DNA of 64,000 bases from Intoshia linei. Lineage: Eukaryota; Orthonectida; Rhopaluridae. The DNA lies in NCBI GenBank assembly GCA_001642005.1, contig LWCA01000044.1, positions 1-64,000 on the forward strand. The letters are read 5' to 3'. The position numbers and the translations under genes are program-made. Under the pieces are notes generated by a model, which had not been told where the DNA came from, made no database searches, and was given only the letters and a program-made list of their open reading frames with translations. The stretch's first letter is position 1. Each line of letters begins with the position of its first letter. Shown piece by piece: positions 1-12,714 of this stretch.

Positions 1-116
1 AATAACGCACTTACAGTAAATATTCGTAAAGATATAATGATTTATAATAAAGTTTCAATAAAAACGACATTATATATGAAACTACCTAATACATATATAT
101 ACTATACTGTATAGTA

Positions 117-329
117 CAGTGGTTTTCAACCGGGGGGTCGCGAAATTTATCATGTGGGTCATGAGAATTTGAACACAGTATAAAATATAAATAAGACTGA
201 ATATGCTTTTTTAATATTTTCATTTATGTGAATTGATAAGATGTTTGAAGTATATAGAAAATTTTAGGGTCGCAAAAATTTTTTATGTTTATAAGGGGGT
301 CACGAACACAAAAAGGTTGAAAACCACTG
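117..329. repeat. hAT-type MITE with intact 8-bp target duplication
   Basis: The 213-bp element begins CAGTGGTTTTCAACC and ends with the inverted copy GGTTGAAAACCACTG. Both ends are flanked by the same 8 bases, GTATAGTA (109-116 and 330-337). The CAGTGGTTnTCAACC terminus followed by a GGGGTCGCGA-like run and an 8-bp duplication is typical of non-autonomous hAT elements. No coding capacity is seen. Confidence 0.92.
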
Positions 330-378
330 GTATAGTATATATTAATAGAATATTATAATGTACTCTATAATTATAGAG

Positions 379-624
379 CATGGGTTCTTAACCTGGGATA
401 CCGGCAGCCCAGGGGGTGCCAAATTGGTTTTTGGTGTGCCAGAAAATGTTTATATGTATATTAATAGGTATTAATATTAATATGTATATTATATAGGGTG
501 TCCATTTTTTTACCGTAGTTATATTATTAACTTTTTTCGAATTTAAGTTTATTACATTTTTTTAGTGCCAAATCGAATTTTATTGAATTAAGGGTGCCAA
601 GTGGAAAAAGGTTAAGAAATCATG
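379..624. repeat. hAT-type MITE
   Basis: The element begins CATGGGTTCTTAACC and ends GGTTAAGAAATCATG, an imperfect inverted pair. Flanks TTATAGAG (371-378) and TTATAGAA (625-632) match at 7 of 8 bases, as expected for an aged hAT target duplication. Inside, GGGGGTGCCAAATTGG near the left and GGGTGCCAAGTGG near the right extend the relatedness. Non-coding. Confidence 0.88.
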
Positions 625-1108
625 TTATAGAATATTCAATATACTGGTCAATGTTAGCACGTACATAATTTTTGTGAAATAGAGAAAATATGACCATATA
701 ACTCATACACTTTTCATTTTATTTAAAGTTTTTTCATACCTTGGTCCCTCCTGTTAATAAAATAAACTTTTCCAAAAAACATTATGGCGATAATGTCGAT
801 CGACAAACTACGGAACTAGCTATTTGTAGTGGTAATAATGTAAGAAAAATTTGATTTGCAGACTTAAAATTTTAATTACAGAATTATAGTCCCGTTATAT
901 TGAAATTATTACAAATTATTTTATTGGTAAAAACGTTGCCTCTACTGTAGATACCATATCCGAAAATTGAAAAATATTTTACTAATAATATATTACAGTG
1001 TGTGTTATTTATTATTATCTTTATATTTATATATACAACTATTAATTATATGCTAATATTATTTGAATCTATACATGTACATTGTACAATGTACATTATA
1101 TGTATTCA

Positions 1109-4100
1109 TTAATGATTCATTTGAAAATTACCACTATTTATGTTTGATTTATGAAATTCAATATAACCAAATTTTATACCAGTTCCTACAACTGAAAAAG
1201 CAATTGAATTTATATTTGAATATCTATAAGCAGTACATGCAGCGTGTTGTATATTTACATAGTTGTTGATATCATATGATAAAATTTCATTTAATGATAT
1301 ATGTATCATAAAAATACGGTAATTGGATTCGTACATAGTTTTTCTAGAAATGCAATATTTTTCTTTTGATCCTCCTTTAATAAGACAAGCGGAAATATCA
1401 GCATTTTTTGTAGCATCAATTGATAAATGTACCAGATATAATCCAGACGATTTATTATTTAAAATTGAAATATATCTTCCATTAGTGAATGATATATCCG
1501 GTGTAATATCAACCGCACCAACTTTATCAATGTTTTTTATATATTCTAAAAAAAAGTATGACGATCCTAAATTTGGGCTATATGCCACAAAATTTTTCAT
1601 TATTATGGTATTATCTAAAAACAGATATTATTTTATTATTATTAAACCAAATTTATATAAAGTAATTTTTTATGTAATTATGTCCAACCAGTAACCTTAT
1701 ATTTAAGTAAAATAAATTTTGATGAATTAATTAAATTTAGATTCAATGAACTTAATATTTAATTATGAAATTTAATATTTTTTGTACATAAATTTAAATA
1801 AGTATCTTCATTAAGATTTGTCCCAAAAAAATCTCTGTAATCAATTGGTACTGACTTAGTATTTGTATTTAATTTTTTAAACAATTACCTTCAAATTTTT
1901 CATATTTATGAGAATAGTTATCTAGAATAACAAATGTAATACTTTGTTTCAAATTTGTAATATTTAAGATACTATTTCTGCTGTAATAATTTCTTTCTAA
2001 TACATTTTTTTTGTTATTTGAATTAAAAATATTATTTATTGTATAATCAGATTCATAATCCAATTGAGTAAATATCTCTTTAAAATTTGAAACATTATTT
2101 TTTAATATTTTAAAAGATATCGTTCTTTCGTTTTTGACGTAATAATTTTCTTTGTATTTGTCATTGATAGAATTGATGATTATTGTAGAAATGTATAAAA
2201 AATAAATACCTTCTTTCTTAAATGTTACTATTTTTTTTTCTTTATTCAGTAAGACACATTTGCTTATTTGTGTATTTATATCATTAACATTTAAATTCAA
2301 TTTCATTGTTAATATTGGATATTGATCTAAACATGACAAATTTTATTAATATTTTATATTTTTATTATTGGCAGATATTAATAATATTATACAGGCCCTA
2401 CTTTACTTGGTCAACATTTCCAAACCAGTAATGGTACGTGTCCGTCAAAAATTTTATTACCCACCAATATCTGGCATGCTATTTACAAATCTTAACCTTT
2501 CATACTATTAGTTATACACTACATATATATATATAACTGTATAACTTCTAGTGATTATCGGTTATAGTGAAAAAATGTTGTGAAGGCATAATTTGATGCC
2601 AAAGAAAACTAAAATTTAATTTTACTAGTGAGAAATTGAAATAATTTCAATCAAAGTGTCGGTAAAGATATAAACAATGCCGGTAATCCCTGATCTATAT
2701 TTATGATAAATATATATATATATATATATATGCAGATTTCTATTTTTTATGTCAAAAAAATAAATAATAATTATAATTTAAAAAAACATGAAAACGTTAA
2801 AATTCCACACAATAATTAATACACTAATACACTAAATCAGTGTCACTAATATTCATCACTAAAATAAGTTACTATTATAGTTGAAAATATATCAAAATGT
2901 AATTCTTTTCTCGGGTCCCACCGATAGGTCACTACGCGGCATTGCGTGTAACAATTGATCATAACAGTATATTATGTATTATATCAATTGACCCGATAGT
3001 TCTCTGACGAAATTAAATAGTCGGTAGGTAGCAACCCCTGGGTCGTATTTTGATCACACATGATCTGGATTTTAAATTATTATCTTAAACTCTAAGTTAA
3101 TTGAAAAATTTTTTACTATTGAAATTGTTAATATAAAAAAATTGTACACGTTAAAAAAAAATATTTTTAATATAGTGAGGCCTCTTAATATTGCAAACTC
3201 TCAATACCGCCACAAATTTAAAAAATTTAAAAAAAAAAAAATTGTCAAAATGTGTTAAAATTTGACTTAAATTTTCAATTTAAATTTTATACAAAAATAT
3301 GGTAGCACTAGTTTACTATAAATTAGTTCATTCTATATTTTACTTTATCGTTAATTCTACTTCATAATTCATTCTATCCTCATTTACAACAACTAATTCA
3401 AATTTTACATACGATTTGTAATATAGTTAACTTTTTTAAAGTATAACAATTTTTTATAGAAAATAGCGAACAAAAAGAGATTAAGATTAAATTTCACAGA
3501 CAAATTTGAAATAATTCGATTTCTACAAATAAATAAAAAATGAAAACAATTCTTAGTTTTTTGTATTCTTAAGATAATAATTATATATCATTATATTAAT
3601 TTTATTCTATTATATTGTTTTGGTTCGTTGAATTATCGTTTTTTTGTTATTTTACTGTATATATTTATGTTTATTGTGTAATCGTTATATAATCGATATA
3701 CTCTCAATACCGCCATACTCTCATTACCCCCATAAATATTGAAATACCAAAATTGGGGTATTGAGAGGCCTCACTGTATGTTGATCATTTAATTTTTCAG
3801 TGACATTATCGTGATTAGAATTGTAAATAATTATTCAAAATGTGTCATTTCAATTGATTACATTTACATAAATTGTATCTATAATATTACAGACAAAAGA
3901 TTCAATATTAAAGGTTACATTTAAAATTATATAAAAGCAAATAATGATATCCATCAATTTACTATATTTTATATTGTCTTATTCTATTATTTATTTTAAT
4001 CACTAAATATTTTTGTGTTCACCTTTGAATCTTGTGAATTATATATTATAACATTAAAAACTTACTTTCCATATTTGTTGAAGTTGCGTATAATATACCA

Positions 4101-4531
4101 AAAGTAAAGGCTATTAGGATTATTGTGACAATAAAAATTAAAAAATTTTTGGTAGTTATCTTAAAAAATGGTTTTTTCTTTGATTCAATTTTTTTTTTAG
4201 TAAAAAATGAGATTTCTTTATTAGATTTTAATGTATTACAATTGATATCGTGATGAGTATAATTTTTGTTGTGATTCTTAATTATTTTTTCTCTTTTTTG
4301 AGTAAACATTTCATTCAATTGTCGACATGTATACGTCTGATTAGGTTCATTCAACGTATCTGTGCAGTAAATGGGAGACTGAGATGTACATTGATTAAAG
4401 TTGTATATTATATCCTTATCGTAGAAATTTTTACATTGATTTGGTTTAAATGTACATGCTTCTCTGTTATTTAATAAATTCTCTTCATATAAATTACTGC
4501 AATTACATTTTTTTGACGAATTTTGTGACAT
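1109..4531 (-). CDS. Type II membrane protein with tandem TNF/C1q-like domains
   Basis: Proposed exons are 4531-4066, 2326-1889 and 1614-1109. Donors are GAAA|GTAAGT and GAAG|GTAATT, acceptors TTTAG|AT, and every junction is phase 1, giving about 469 residues. Exon 1 encodes a Cys-rich, Lys-rich presumed cytoplasmic part and a hydrophobic anchor near residues 128-150 (FLIFIVTIILIAFTFGILYA). There is no signal peptide, so type II topology is inferred. Exon 2 holds KKEGIYFLYIS and exon 3 holds KSSGLYLVHLSID, both resembling the Gly-hydrophobic-Tyr strand of TNF-homology domains. Each unit closes with an aromatic strand: SSYFFLEYI after the junction and IKFGYIEF near the C-terminus. A TNF ligand-like protein with two jelly rolls, or alternative last exons, is therefore my inference. 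Exon 2 alone also runs to a stop. The TNF call is tentative; the gene model itself is better supported by phase agreement. Confidence 0.5.
2708..2731. repeat. (TA)n microsatellite
   Basis: A run of about eleven TA dinucleotides lies in the long intron between exons 1 and 2 of the TNF-like gene. The rest of that intron (2327-4065) contains only the inverted-repeat element described separately and unremarkable A+T-rich sequence. Confidence 0.9.
3173..3778. repeat. TA-flanked inverted-repeat element (pogo/Tc1-like)
   Basis: The left end is TAGTGAGGCCTCTTAATATT and the right end, read inversely, is CAGTGAGGCCTCTCAATACC. TA is present on both sides (3171-3172 and 3779-3780). TA duplication with a CAGTnnnnCCTCTnAATA end is typical of pogo/Tigger-like non-autonomous elements. 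About 606 bp, no recognisable transposase. It sits in the long intron of the TNF-like gene. Its end resembles the 65-bp palindrome at 46021. Confidence 0.75.
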
Positions 4532-5782
4532 TTCAAAATATTATTTTATTTTCGATATACATGTATATTTGTTTTTTGCTTTGAATAAAAATCTTGCAAT
4601 GTATCATTAGTATGGATATCAAGTAGTAATCATTTCATCATGATTTTATGGTTGACCATGATTAATAAAAAAGAATTTAATTTTTAACACCTTGAGTAAA
4701 TCTTTTCATGTAAATTTTTTATTTATTTTTAATATACACTATTTTAGTATCCTTACAATGATGAATTTAAAGATTATTTTATTATTCCATTCAATTGTTA
4801 TTTGCATTGGTATTTATGTCTCGAAAACTATTCAACTTTTTTGATTAATGTGCAATTTTTACAACTGATTGTGAATAATATAAGCTAAAACAGTCCAAAA
4901 TAAATAAAATTAGAATATTTATGAGTTATAACACCCACATAATTGTCCGACTTTTAAATTACGCTTGTCGATGTAATTTTTACTGAATAACAAGTGAGAC
5001 TTGACAATGAATTACAATATACTGTAATTTATAAACATTTACATGATAATTCTTTTTAGTATATCGTACATTGTAACAGTATTGTTAAGTTTTTTAGTAT
5101 ATTCATAAATTTATGTTTTTAACAATAACTCATGAATGAAGTAGTGCAAAATAAATTAAATACAATAACATTATCGCTCCAGGGAACCTATTTTCGGCAT
5201 TACGGTGAAATTTAATAACAAACAATTACTATTGTGATTTAACATGACGAAAATTTTTATTGATTCCGTTACATAGTTCAAATTAAAAATTTGTAAATGT
5301 ATAATGAATCAAAAAAATACTTAATTTACGTCTAGAATTTTAATATATTTTGTTTGTCATAAATCTGTATACACCCATAAACAAAATATTTAATAAAATA
5401 CTAATTGACTTATAAGTAAGAGGTTCATCTAACAACTTGAATTATTTTAATGATGTATTAGTAATACAGTACCACTTTGTCACATACATGTATTATCCAC
5501 TTCGACAACCCTACTTTAATATACATTTTGCATTATTACGGAAAGATTATTTAAATATGAATCAATATCATCAGTGTCACGTAATCTCGTAATTATCGTT
5601 TCCCAATCTTTTGACTTTTTCTAGCCGGTAAATATGTATAGCTATATTATCAGGCCAGTAAAAACGTGGTAAATTAAAGTCTAGAACCGTCTTTAATAAC
5701 CGTGGCCCAATCTTTCTCTTGGAAAACGATTTTTCGGAAACATAAAATATAATAAAAAATAATGAAAAAATTTTTTAAATTA
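4532..5782. other. Intergenic, no gene seen
   Basis: This A+T-rich stretch lies upstream of the TNF-like gene. I see no coding frame with spliceable ends and no clear repeat. It should contain the promoter of that gene, but no distinct element is recognisable. Confidence 0.6.
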
Positions 5783-6924
5783 CCGTATTATTCTCTCTAT
5801 AACTCGCCATTATTGGGTTTATAAAAAATTGGCGAGTTAAAGAATTTAAAACTATAGAAACAGTACATCAAACCTTTAAATTAAAGCTTAAATTGTAATT
5901 AAATTAAAATAAAAATTGTAATGAGCCATTCTCTGTCTTAAATTAAAAAAACAATAAATATAAATTATACACTACCATATTTCTTTTTACTTATTTATAT
6001 TGTTTGTTAGTTTGATTTGTATACTATCAATATATTATTAAATTATTATAGAAAATTTAATATTATCGATTTATTTAGATATTATGACGTAAAAAAATAA
6101 AATATACTATATTTTAAAATACATTCTCAAAAGGAATGCACATAACCACACCAATTTTGACTAAAAAAGTAATACCAACATGGTAAAGTGCAGAAAATTA
6201 AACTCTATCGAATGTGCGTAACAATGATGCGGTTAGTATTTAAAAACATGACTTAATTATTAAAATATTTAATTATTTGTATTAATTAGAATTATATGAT
6301 TATACTTAAATTAATGTTAATTAAAGTTTTAATTTATTAGAACCTAGAGATGAAACACCGTTTTGTCGTTATAATTTACGATTTATTAATACAATAAATG
6401 TATAACGTAAATATTAAGTTCAATTTGTAACGCCGTAATAATTTTATGCGTATTTTGAACCGAATTTATAATCTAATTACAAGAATATTTTTTTAAATTT
6501 CGGATATATCTGTTAACTACGTTCTTATCTCACTATTCAATATATTACAAACCCAATTAATTAAATATTTATAGGAATCATCAAAAAACAGATGTTCAAA
6601 TTTTATCATATTTTTTACGCGTAACGCCGTAACGGTTTTTAACTGTAAATATACGGTTTAATATTTACTTATATGTAACATCGTGCAAATAACTATGTTG
6701 TACGATGTTATGCGCGCATTTTAAGTCTATCCATAAGTATGGGTCTTGGATACTATTTCCTGTAGGTCACTTAAATTGAAATATTTATATTTTATTTGCT
6801 AGAGAATGGTTTTTATACAAGTTGTAAAATTTAATACTAAATAACTTAGCTTCTTTTGAAAAACTTTAAGTTTATATTTTTTTAGTTTAGTTTAAATTAA
6901 TGGGGAGTTGTGAAGAGAATACTG
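5783..6924. repeat. Decayed TA-flanked inverted-repeat element
   Basis: The left end CCGTATTATTCTCTCTATAA and the inverted right end CAGTATTCTCTTCACAACTC pair over about 27 bp with mismatches, and TA flanks both (5781-5782, 6925-6926). A short inner hairpin (AACTCGCCA and TGGCGAGTT) lies near 5802-5836. The 1.1-kb interior has no transposase that I can read, so this is an old or non-autonomous pogo-like copy. Confidence 0.55.
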
Positions 6925-6969
6925 TATAATAATTGTCGTGTCGCATGAAGATAACGACGCATGGGAGTA

Positions 6970-7180
6970 AAATTTTGTTTTTTTGTCAAAAACTATTTTT
7001 ATAGTTTCGTGTATTCCTCTCTCTTCCAATACCCTATACATCTTCCCTAACCCATTTATACGGTTGCAATCTCTTAATCTAATCTTGTTCTTTAATTTCT
7101 CTAAAAAATTTGGCAGGTAGTCGAACCAAGGAATCTCCGATTATACTTCATCATAGTAGGCACTGTGCTAAATCGTCGTT
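6970..7180 (-). repeat. tRNA-derived SINE candidate
   Basis: On the minus strand, TAGCACAGTGCC (7159-7170) resembles a polymerase III A box and GGTTCGACTAC (7117-7127) a B box, with spacing of about 31 bp as in tRNA genes. Sequence on either side lacks a foldable acceptor stem, so a working tRNA is unlikely. A tRNA-unrelated tail would run toward 6970. No second copy was found in the window, so SINE status is a guess. Confidence 0.35.
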
Positions 7181-7245
7181 ACATATTTAAATTTTTTTTT
7201 TAAAAAATTATTAACATTTTTATTTATATTTGAATTTTTATATTA

Positions 7246-8521
7246 TTAGGTGATTCACAAAGTTATGTCGTTTTTATTGATACAATTGATTAGAGACGCT
7301 ATTTCACCGATAAGATTTCACATATTTCCAAATATAAAATATTTTTTAACAATCATGTGTACGACCACATCAGATGAGAACGTAATTTATTTAAATCTAC
7401 ATTTATTCAATCGCCATTGTGCGAAATATTTTAATGATTTTGAGGGACATTTACGTCATATTTTACTGTATAAGTACTTTAAGGACCTTAGTGCAGTGGT
7501 AGCTACCAAAAATATATGTGATGTGTATGGTAAGGATGTTTTAAATGACAGAAAATGTCAAAGATGGTTTAAAAGATTTCGAAATGAAAACTACACTTTA
7601 ATGGATTTTCAACGTTCCGGTAGACCTTCAACTGTTAATATTAATCAAATAAAAAGTGAATTGAAAAAATCTTCAATTTAAACATATCAATCGCTTTCCA
7701 TTGTTGCCAGCTGTTTAAAAAACCAGTGCCTATAATTGTTTGAAACGTTTACAAAAAGTCAATAAGTTTGGAATATGGGTATCCCACTTATTAACGATTC
7801 AACATACATTAAATAGAAAAAACATGCCAATTATTACTAGCCAGACTAAAAAATGAACCGTTTTTAGAAAATATTGTGACTGGTGATGAAAAATGGATAC
7901 ATTGTGATAATACTAAATTGAAAAAACAATGGCATCTTCCCAGGAATCACCGATATTGATTCCAGAACTCCATGGTAAAAAGGTAATAATGAGTATTTGG
8001 TGGGATATGAAAGGTATACTTTATTATGAGTATATTAAAAACAAAGAAACCATTAATGTAAAAAATTATTGCGAACAATTGGATAAATTGACCGATGCAA
8101 TGTACCGTAAAAGACCTCGAATGTTCTCTAAAGGTAATATTATTTTATTACATGACAATGCTAGACCTCATACTGCTATAAAGACTAGATAACATTTAAT
8201 GGACCTTAATTATGAGGTATTAGATCACCCACCATATTTTTCAGACATTGCTCCTTGTGACTATCACTTTTTTAGGTCGATGAGTAACCATTACCATGGA
8301 AAAAATACGATTCAATTGAGCATTTAAAATCTAAGATTGATACCTTTTTGACAAATAAAAGCCAGTTTTTTTCAAAATGGAATTAAGAAGCTACCGGAAC
8401 GTTGGAGAAGAATTGTTGAATGCAATGGAGAATATTTTGTAGAATAAAGGTTAATCAAAATTGTTATTATAGAAGTTTTAATTATAGTTATAAAAACGAC
8501 ATTACTTTGTTAATGACCTAA
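7246..8521 (+). mobile_element. Full-length mariner element, inactivated
   Basis: The 1,276-bp element has inverted ends TTAGGTGATTCACAAAGTTA (left) and TTAGGTCATTAACAAAGTAA (right, inverted). TA flanks both sides (7244-7245, 8522-8523). Size and TTAGGT ends fit the mariner family. The transposase is broken into at least two readable pieces: an N-terminal helix-turn-helix part (7370-7681: FRNENYTLMDFQRSGRP), a frameshifted middle with the motif GDEKWIHCDN near 7880, and a catalytic part (7929-8192) containing IWWDMKGILYYEY and LLHDNARPHTA. Further downstream DHPPYFSDIAPCDYHFF can be read. Stops and frameshifts make it non-autonomous now. Confidence 0.93.
7364..8445 (+). pseudogene. mariner transposase pseudogene
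   Basis: The remains of the transposase carried by the mariner at 7246-8521. Recognisable parts in order are the HTH segment with RWFKRF and GRPSTVN, the first catalytic Asp context GDEKWI, WWDMKG, the second Asp in HDNARPHTA, and a third-acid region after PPYFSDIAPCDYHFF. Reading frame is lost near 7681, 7850 and 8192. Family members use a DD34D triad to cut and paste at TA sites. This copy cannot make the full protein. Confidence 0.9.
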
Positions 8522-10154
8522 TATGTTTATTATAGTCAATAAATAAAAATTCAATTATTCTAATTATTAAAAAATTAATGTAAAAAGCCCCTTTATTTTC
8601 TGTTGACCAAAAAATTTAATACAAAAAAACCCATTTTGTAGTTTGCTCAAAAAATCAATAAAAATAAAAAATTAAAGTAAAAAACCCTTAATAAAATGGT
8701 AGAATGGATCAATTTCATGAAATTAAATTTACATGTATATGTGGAATGCCTTCCTCAAAGGGTTATTATATTTCTATCTATAATAAATTGTATTTTTTTT
8801 CTAGTTTTCGTTCTACTAAATTTTTCCACAACTGCATCAAAATCGATATTATCGGCATCTCTTTTGATTATAACGGAAAAAATTCATATATCGACAATTT
8901 TAATACCGATAATTTAAATTAAACTGGTGTTAAACTCCGATATTAAATTAATAGATATAAAACGTAAACAATGATAACAAAAATTATTCAATAAACTCAA
9001 TTTGATGGGTCCGAGAAAATTTTTTTTAATTTTACTCAATGTTAATATACAAATGAAAATATTTTAATGCACATTTGTCACACCAGGGACGCCCTGTACC
9101 CACCCATATCCGCTACGCATAGGTTGTACATCATTTATTTAGAATTATGACAATTTAAGTTCCCAATATTTATTGGAAATAAAAAAAAATATAAAACAAT
9201 ATTAATTATATTTCTTAAAACAATAAATTTGTAACAATATCAATACATATTTTAAAAATAATGATTCTTGGCTATCATTTTTTTTGAGATTTCAATATCA
9301 AATTTTCAGATTGTAATCTAAATAATAAATTTACATAATTTAAGTTAATAAATACATAATATATTTATTATTATTCATTGAATAATTTTTTATCAGCCCT
9401 GGTTAACAATAAAAATTCCATATTACTAATAATATTAACAACATTTTTTCTAAAATGAAACACGTAGTTAATAAAAATAGGATAACGAGCTTATCGAAAA
9501 AACTGAATAATTGAAATTATATTATAAAATTAATTATGAACATTTAAATTAAATTTTAATGCATTGATTGACACTATATTCTAATGTATGGTATTCAAAC
9601 ATTTTTAAAAGTATATGTTTCAGAAATTTAAAAATTATTTATTAATGCAGATGTCGAAAATTCTTTTTAGCACCAATCCCTGTATAGCAGCAAAAAAATT
9701 TGTTCTTAATATTTGAAAAATAATTAAAAATATCTTGAGACACCAAGGGTAGAGTTTCATCCACCAAAATACAAAACCAAAGCTAATTTTCCCATACTCC
9801 ATAAAATTTAAACCATAATAAATTTTTTATGCTAGTTTTATCATGTACGGTACTTTATATTACAAAATTTCAAATCAAATCAAATATTTATAATGTTTTA
9901 TTATTAATTGGTGTATTTATGGTTACATTATCGAATGTATACCACGCGAAGGATTTAATTGAAAATACCCAAATAAATTATATGATTAACTAAAGTTTTT
10001 CAAATTTCAAAATTTGAGAGTACCGTGGTGAAAATTGACTAAAACACTCAAAATTAAAAATTTTACAAAAAATAAAAACTGAAATAAATTACTTAATTTC
10101 AATTTCAACGAATATTATTCTCAAAAACATGTAAAAATGTATAAATAAAATATT
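8522..10154. other. Intergenic, no gene seen
   Basis: A+T-rich spacer between the mariner copy and the bZIP gene. Two overlapping frames near 8700-8920 have no similarity I recognise. A GGGACGCCCTGTACCC palindrome-like patch near 9086 may be an old transposon end. Confidence 0.5.
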
Positions 10155-10742
10155 TTACCTAATAACACTTTCATTTAATAATTTGATTTCATCTTCATAA
10201 TTGGCGCATTGCTTCTCTAATACCTTTGCGTATTCTATTGTTTTCGTTTCTTTTTCTTTTCTCATGCTAAATATTAAAAATAATTATTTTACATATATAA
10301 TATGCCAGAAAAAAAAATTATTTGATTACTTTCTGGATTTTTTAGCAGCTTCGTTGTTAAGTTTTCGCTTTTCATAATATTTTGCGTCCTTTTTATCTGC
10401 AGACACTGGTTTACATGGACGTCTCCGTTTTTGAGGTAGATTTTTCATGAGTATATTTGAATGATTGGACGGTTCAGTTTTAAATTTTTTATATATATGG
10501 TTATATAAATGTGATATATCATTAGTAGTAGAGATGTTTTTCTTTTTTAAATTATCTACTATATCATTCAGTGATTTTTTGCTAATATCGTTAATTTTTC
10601 CATTTTTTACAGATTCACTTTTTCCATTTTCTTGTGGCATTAATAAGGACATATTTAAAGTTCCTGGTTCATTTAATGTAACACCATTATGATTTTCAAC
10701 ATTTTCTAATGTTTTATCTTGGGTATTTAAATCTTCATTCAT
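10155..10742 (-). CDS. PAR/C-EBP-like bZIP transcription factor
   Basis: Two exons, 10742-10330 and 10266-10155, join in phase across a 63-nt intron (AGAAA|GTAATC to TTTAG|C) to give about 174 residues. The first exon ends in the basic region (KRRRPCKPVS, then DAKYYEKRKLNNEAAKKSR), which matches the NN-x-AAK-x-SR core of PAR-type bZIP proteins (HLF/TEF/NFIL3, worm CES-2). The intron falls inside the basic region. Exon 2 supplies RKEKE and a short leucine zipper (YAKVLEKQCANYEDEIKLL). The zipper is short, and AGGTAAAA overlaps the proposed stop, so another 3' exon is possible. The N-terminal 100 residues are Asn/Ser/Lys-rich without known domains. Expected to bind DNA as a dimer in the nucleus. 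The exact subfamily is uncertain. Confidence 0.85.
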
Positions 10743-12670
10743 CTTGCAGCAGTATAATATGCTTATACTTAATGTTTACTATTAAAATTTGTGTTTTGTT
10801 TTTATAGACAAATACAGTTTTGGTTAAAACAACGCAATAATGATTTTGTTCTAGAATTCAACAATACTTGATAAATGACCAGTTTATGTTTGTTCCTATT
10901 TTTATTCTAAATTGTATTATGATATAACTCCAAGTAATTCGATTGGTATTCAATTATTTATAGAACAAGGAATATAAATGTTACACGTACAATTCCAAAT
11001 TTAATTAAAATACGTGATTACCATGCAATCAAAATATGTTATGTCATAATTAATTATACGTTGGAGATAATCAACAAATTTATACAAAGAAAGTGTTGTC
11101 CACTACTATTGCATAAACGGACTTATAAACAAAGTTTAGCAACGGCTGGCTATTAATATTTATTGTGTAAATCGATTATGTCGCATTCTAGTGATTCTTA
11201 AATATAAACTCATGTAGAATAACATTTGGACTAATGTCCATTTATATAGATGTGGGACAATTTAAGTTTAATAAAATACACTATAATGTATTAATTTTCG
11301 ATTTATCAAATAGTTAACATTTTTCTGTTACACTTACCATTTATAATTATAATTATTTAATGTATTTTAGTGTACACTTTACTGTTACAATAATTGAAAT
11401 TTTACATTCATGAAATATTTACAATATGAGATAAATAACTGTGATTAATACACATTGAATTCGTTGAAAATTTAGCCAATACATTTTTATTAATAAAACA
11501 TTTATATATACAGCCGTTCATTTTAGCCATACATATCGAACCTTTCTTAAATTGTAACAAATATCAATTCAAGTACTAAAAATAAAATTTTGTTGTTTTG
11601 ATAAACATAACAGTTAACAATTATTCAGCAATTTATCGTACCAGAACTACACATGGTACTACACACTTAATTGTATAACATATCATAGTTATTGATATAA
11701 TAGAAATCAACGTATCCTAAATTGTATCATCACAATTTGGATCCAACAAGCTATAAATTCTATAATCCAGAATTTAAGTTAACGATGAAATTATTCAAGC
11801 GTGTAAGGGCCATTGTAACATTAGATAATTAATTCTTAAACTAAAATAAGAATATACATGTTCAAAAGTATATACAATCAATTTATATACATATAAAAAT
11901 TTACGTATTAGAATAATCAAAACTGTTTTAATTTTATTTATTATAATAATATTTTAGTAGGGCATTTTATGGAAAAAATTTTTTGATAAAAATTAAAAAT
12001 TAGTTTTTTTTGGTAGCTTATTTTTTACCAAACTTTGCTGCGGTATTTTAAATGTACATTTTAAACAAAGTAAAATTAAGTATTTATGAACATTTATGTT
12101 CAAACAAACTATGATGAAATACGTCAAAGTTTGGTGATAATAATATTAATTAAACCCCTTTGAATTTGGAACAAAAATATCGTTAATAATAAATATATCG
12201 CCAAAATTGTGTAATATTAATTGTATTTAATAAAATTAATAGTAATATAATTATATATAATGTATATTATATTATTTATTGTAGTACAGCGGTTACAAAT
12301 GGGGAGGGGGATAGGATTCAGCAAGGGACTCTGATATTCCACAATATTTAAGATGTAACTTTATTAAATTAGTATTTAGGGCCCTTAGAACCCTTCACTT
12401 AAAATTTAAAATAATATTTGAATTTTACCGATAAACAGCTCAGAAATTGTGATTTATAAAATACAAAATTTTTATAAATACACTTTTTGGAATATTTAGT
12501 ACATTTTATAAAAATTTGCATATGTTTTTCTAATAAACAATGGGGCATACAATATATTCATACGACTAGGGCCTAGTCGTTTTTGGGGCCAATTTTGTAG
12601 TATATTATTAACAATAGCGTATAGAAATTACAATATAAACTAAATCAAATATTACTGTATACTAATAATA

Positions 12671-12714
<44 letters not shown>

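Noticed and set aside
2895-3060. GC-richer patch with GGGTCCCACCGATAGG and GACCCGATAG as a structured RNA
   Set aside because: Inverse pairing is short and there is no similarity to a known RNA class; more likely a transposon remnant.
7104-7180. Functional tRNA gene
   Set aside because: A- and B-box-like words are present but the acceptor and anticodon stems do not pair, so only a tRNA-derived repeat is suggested.
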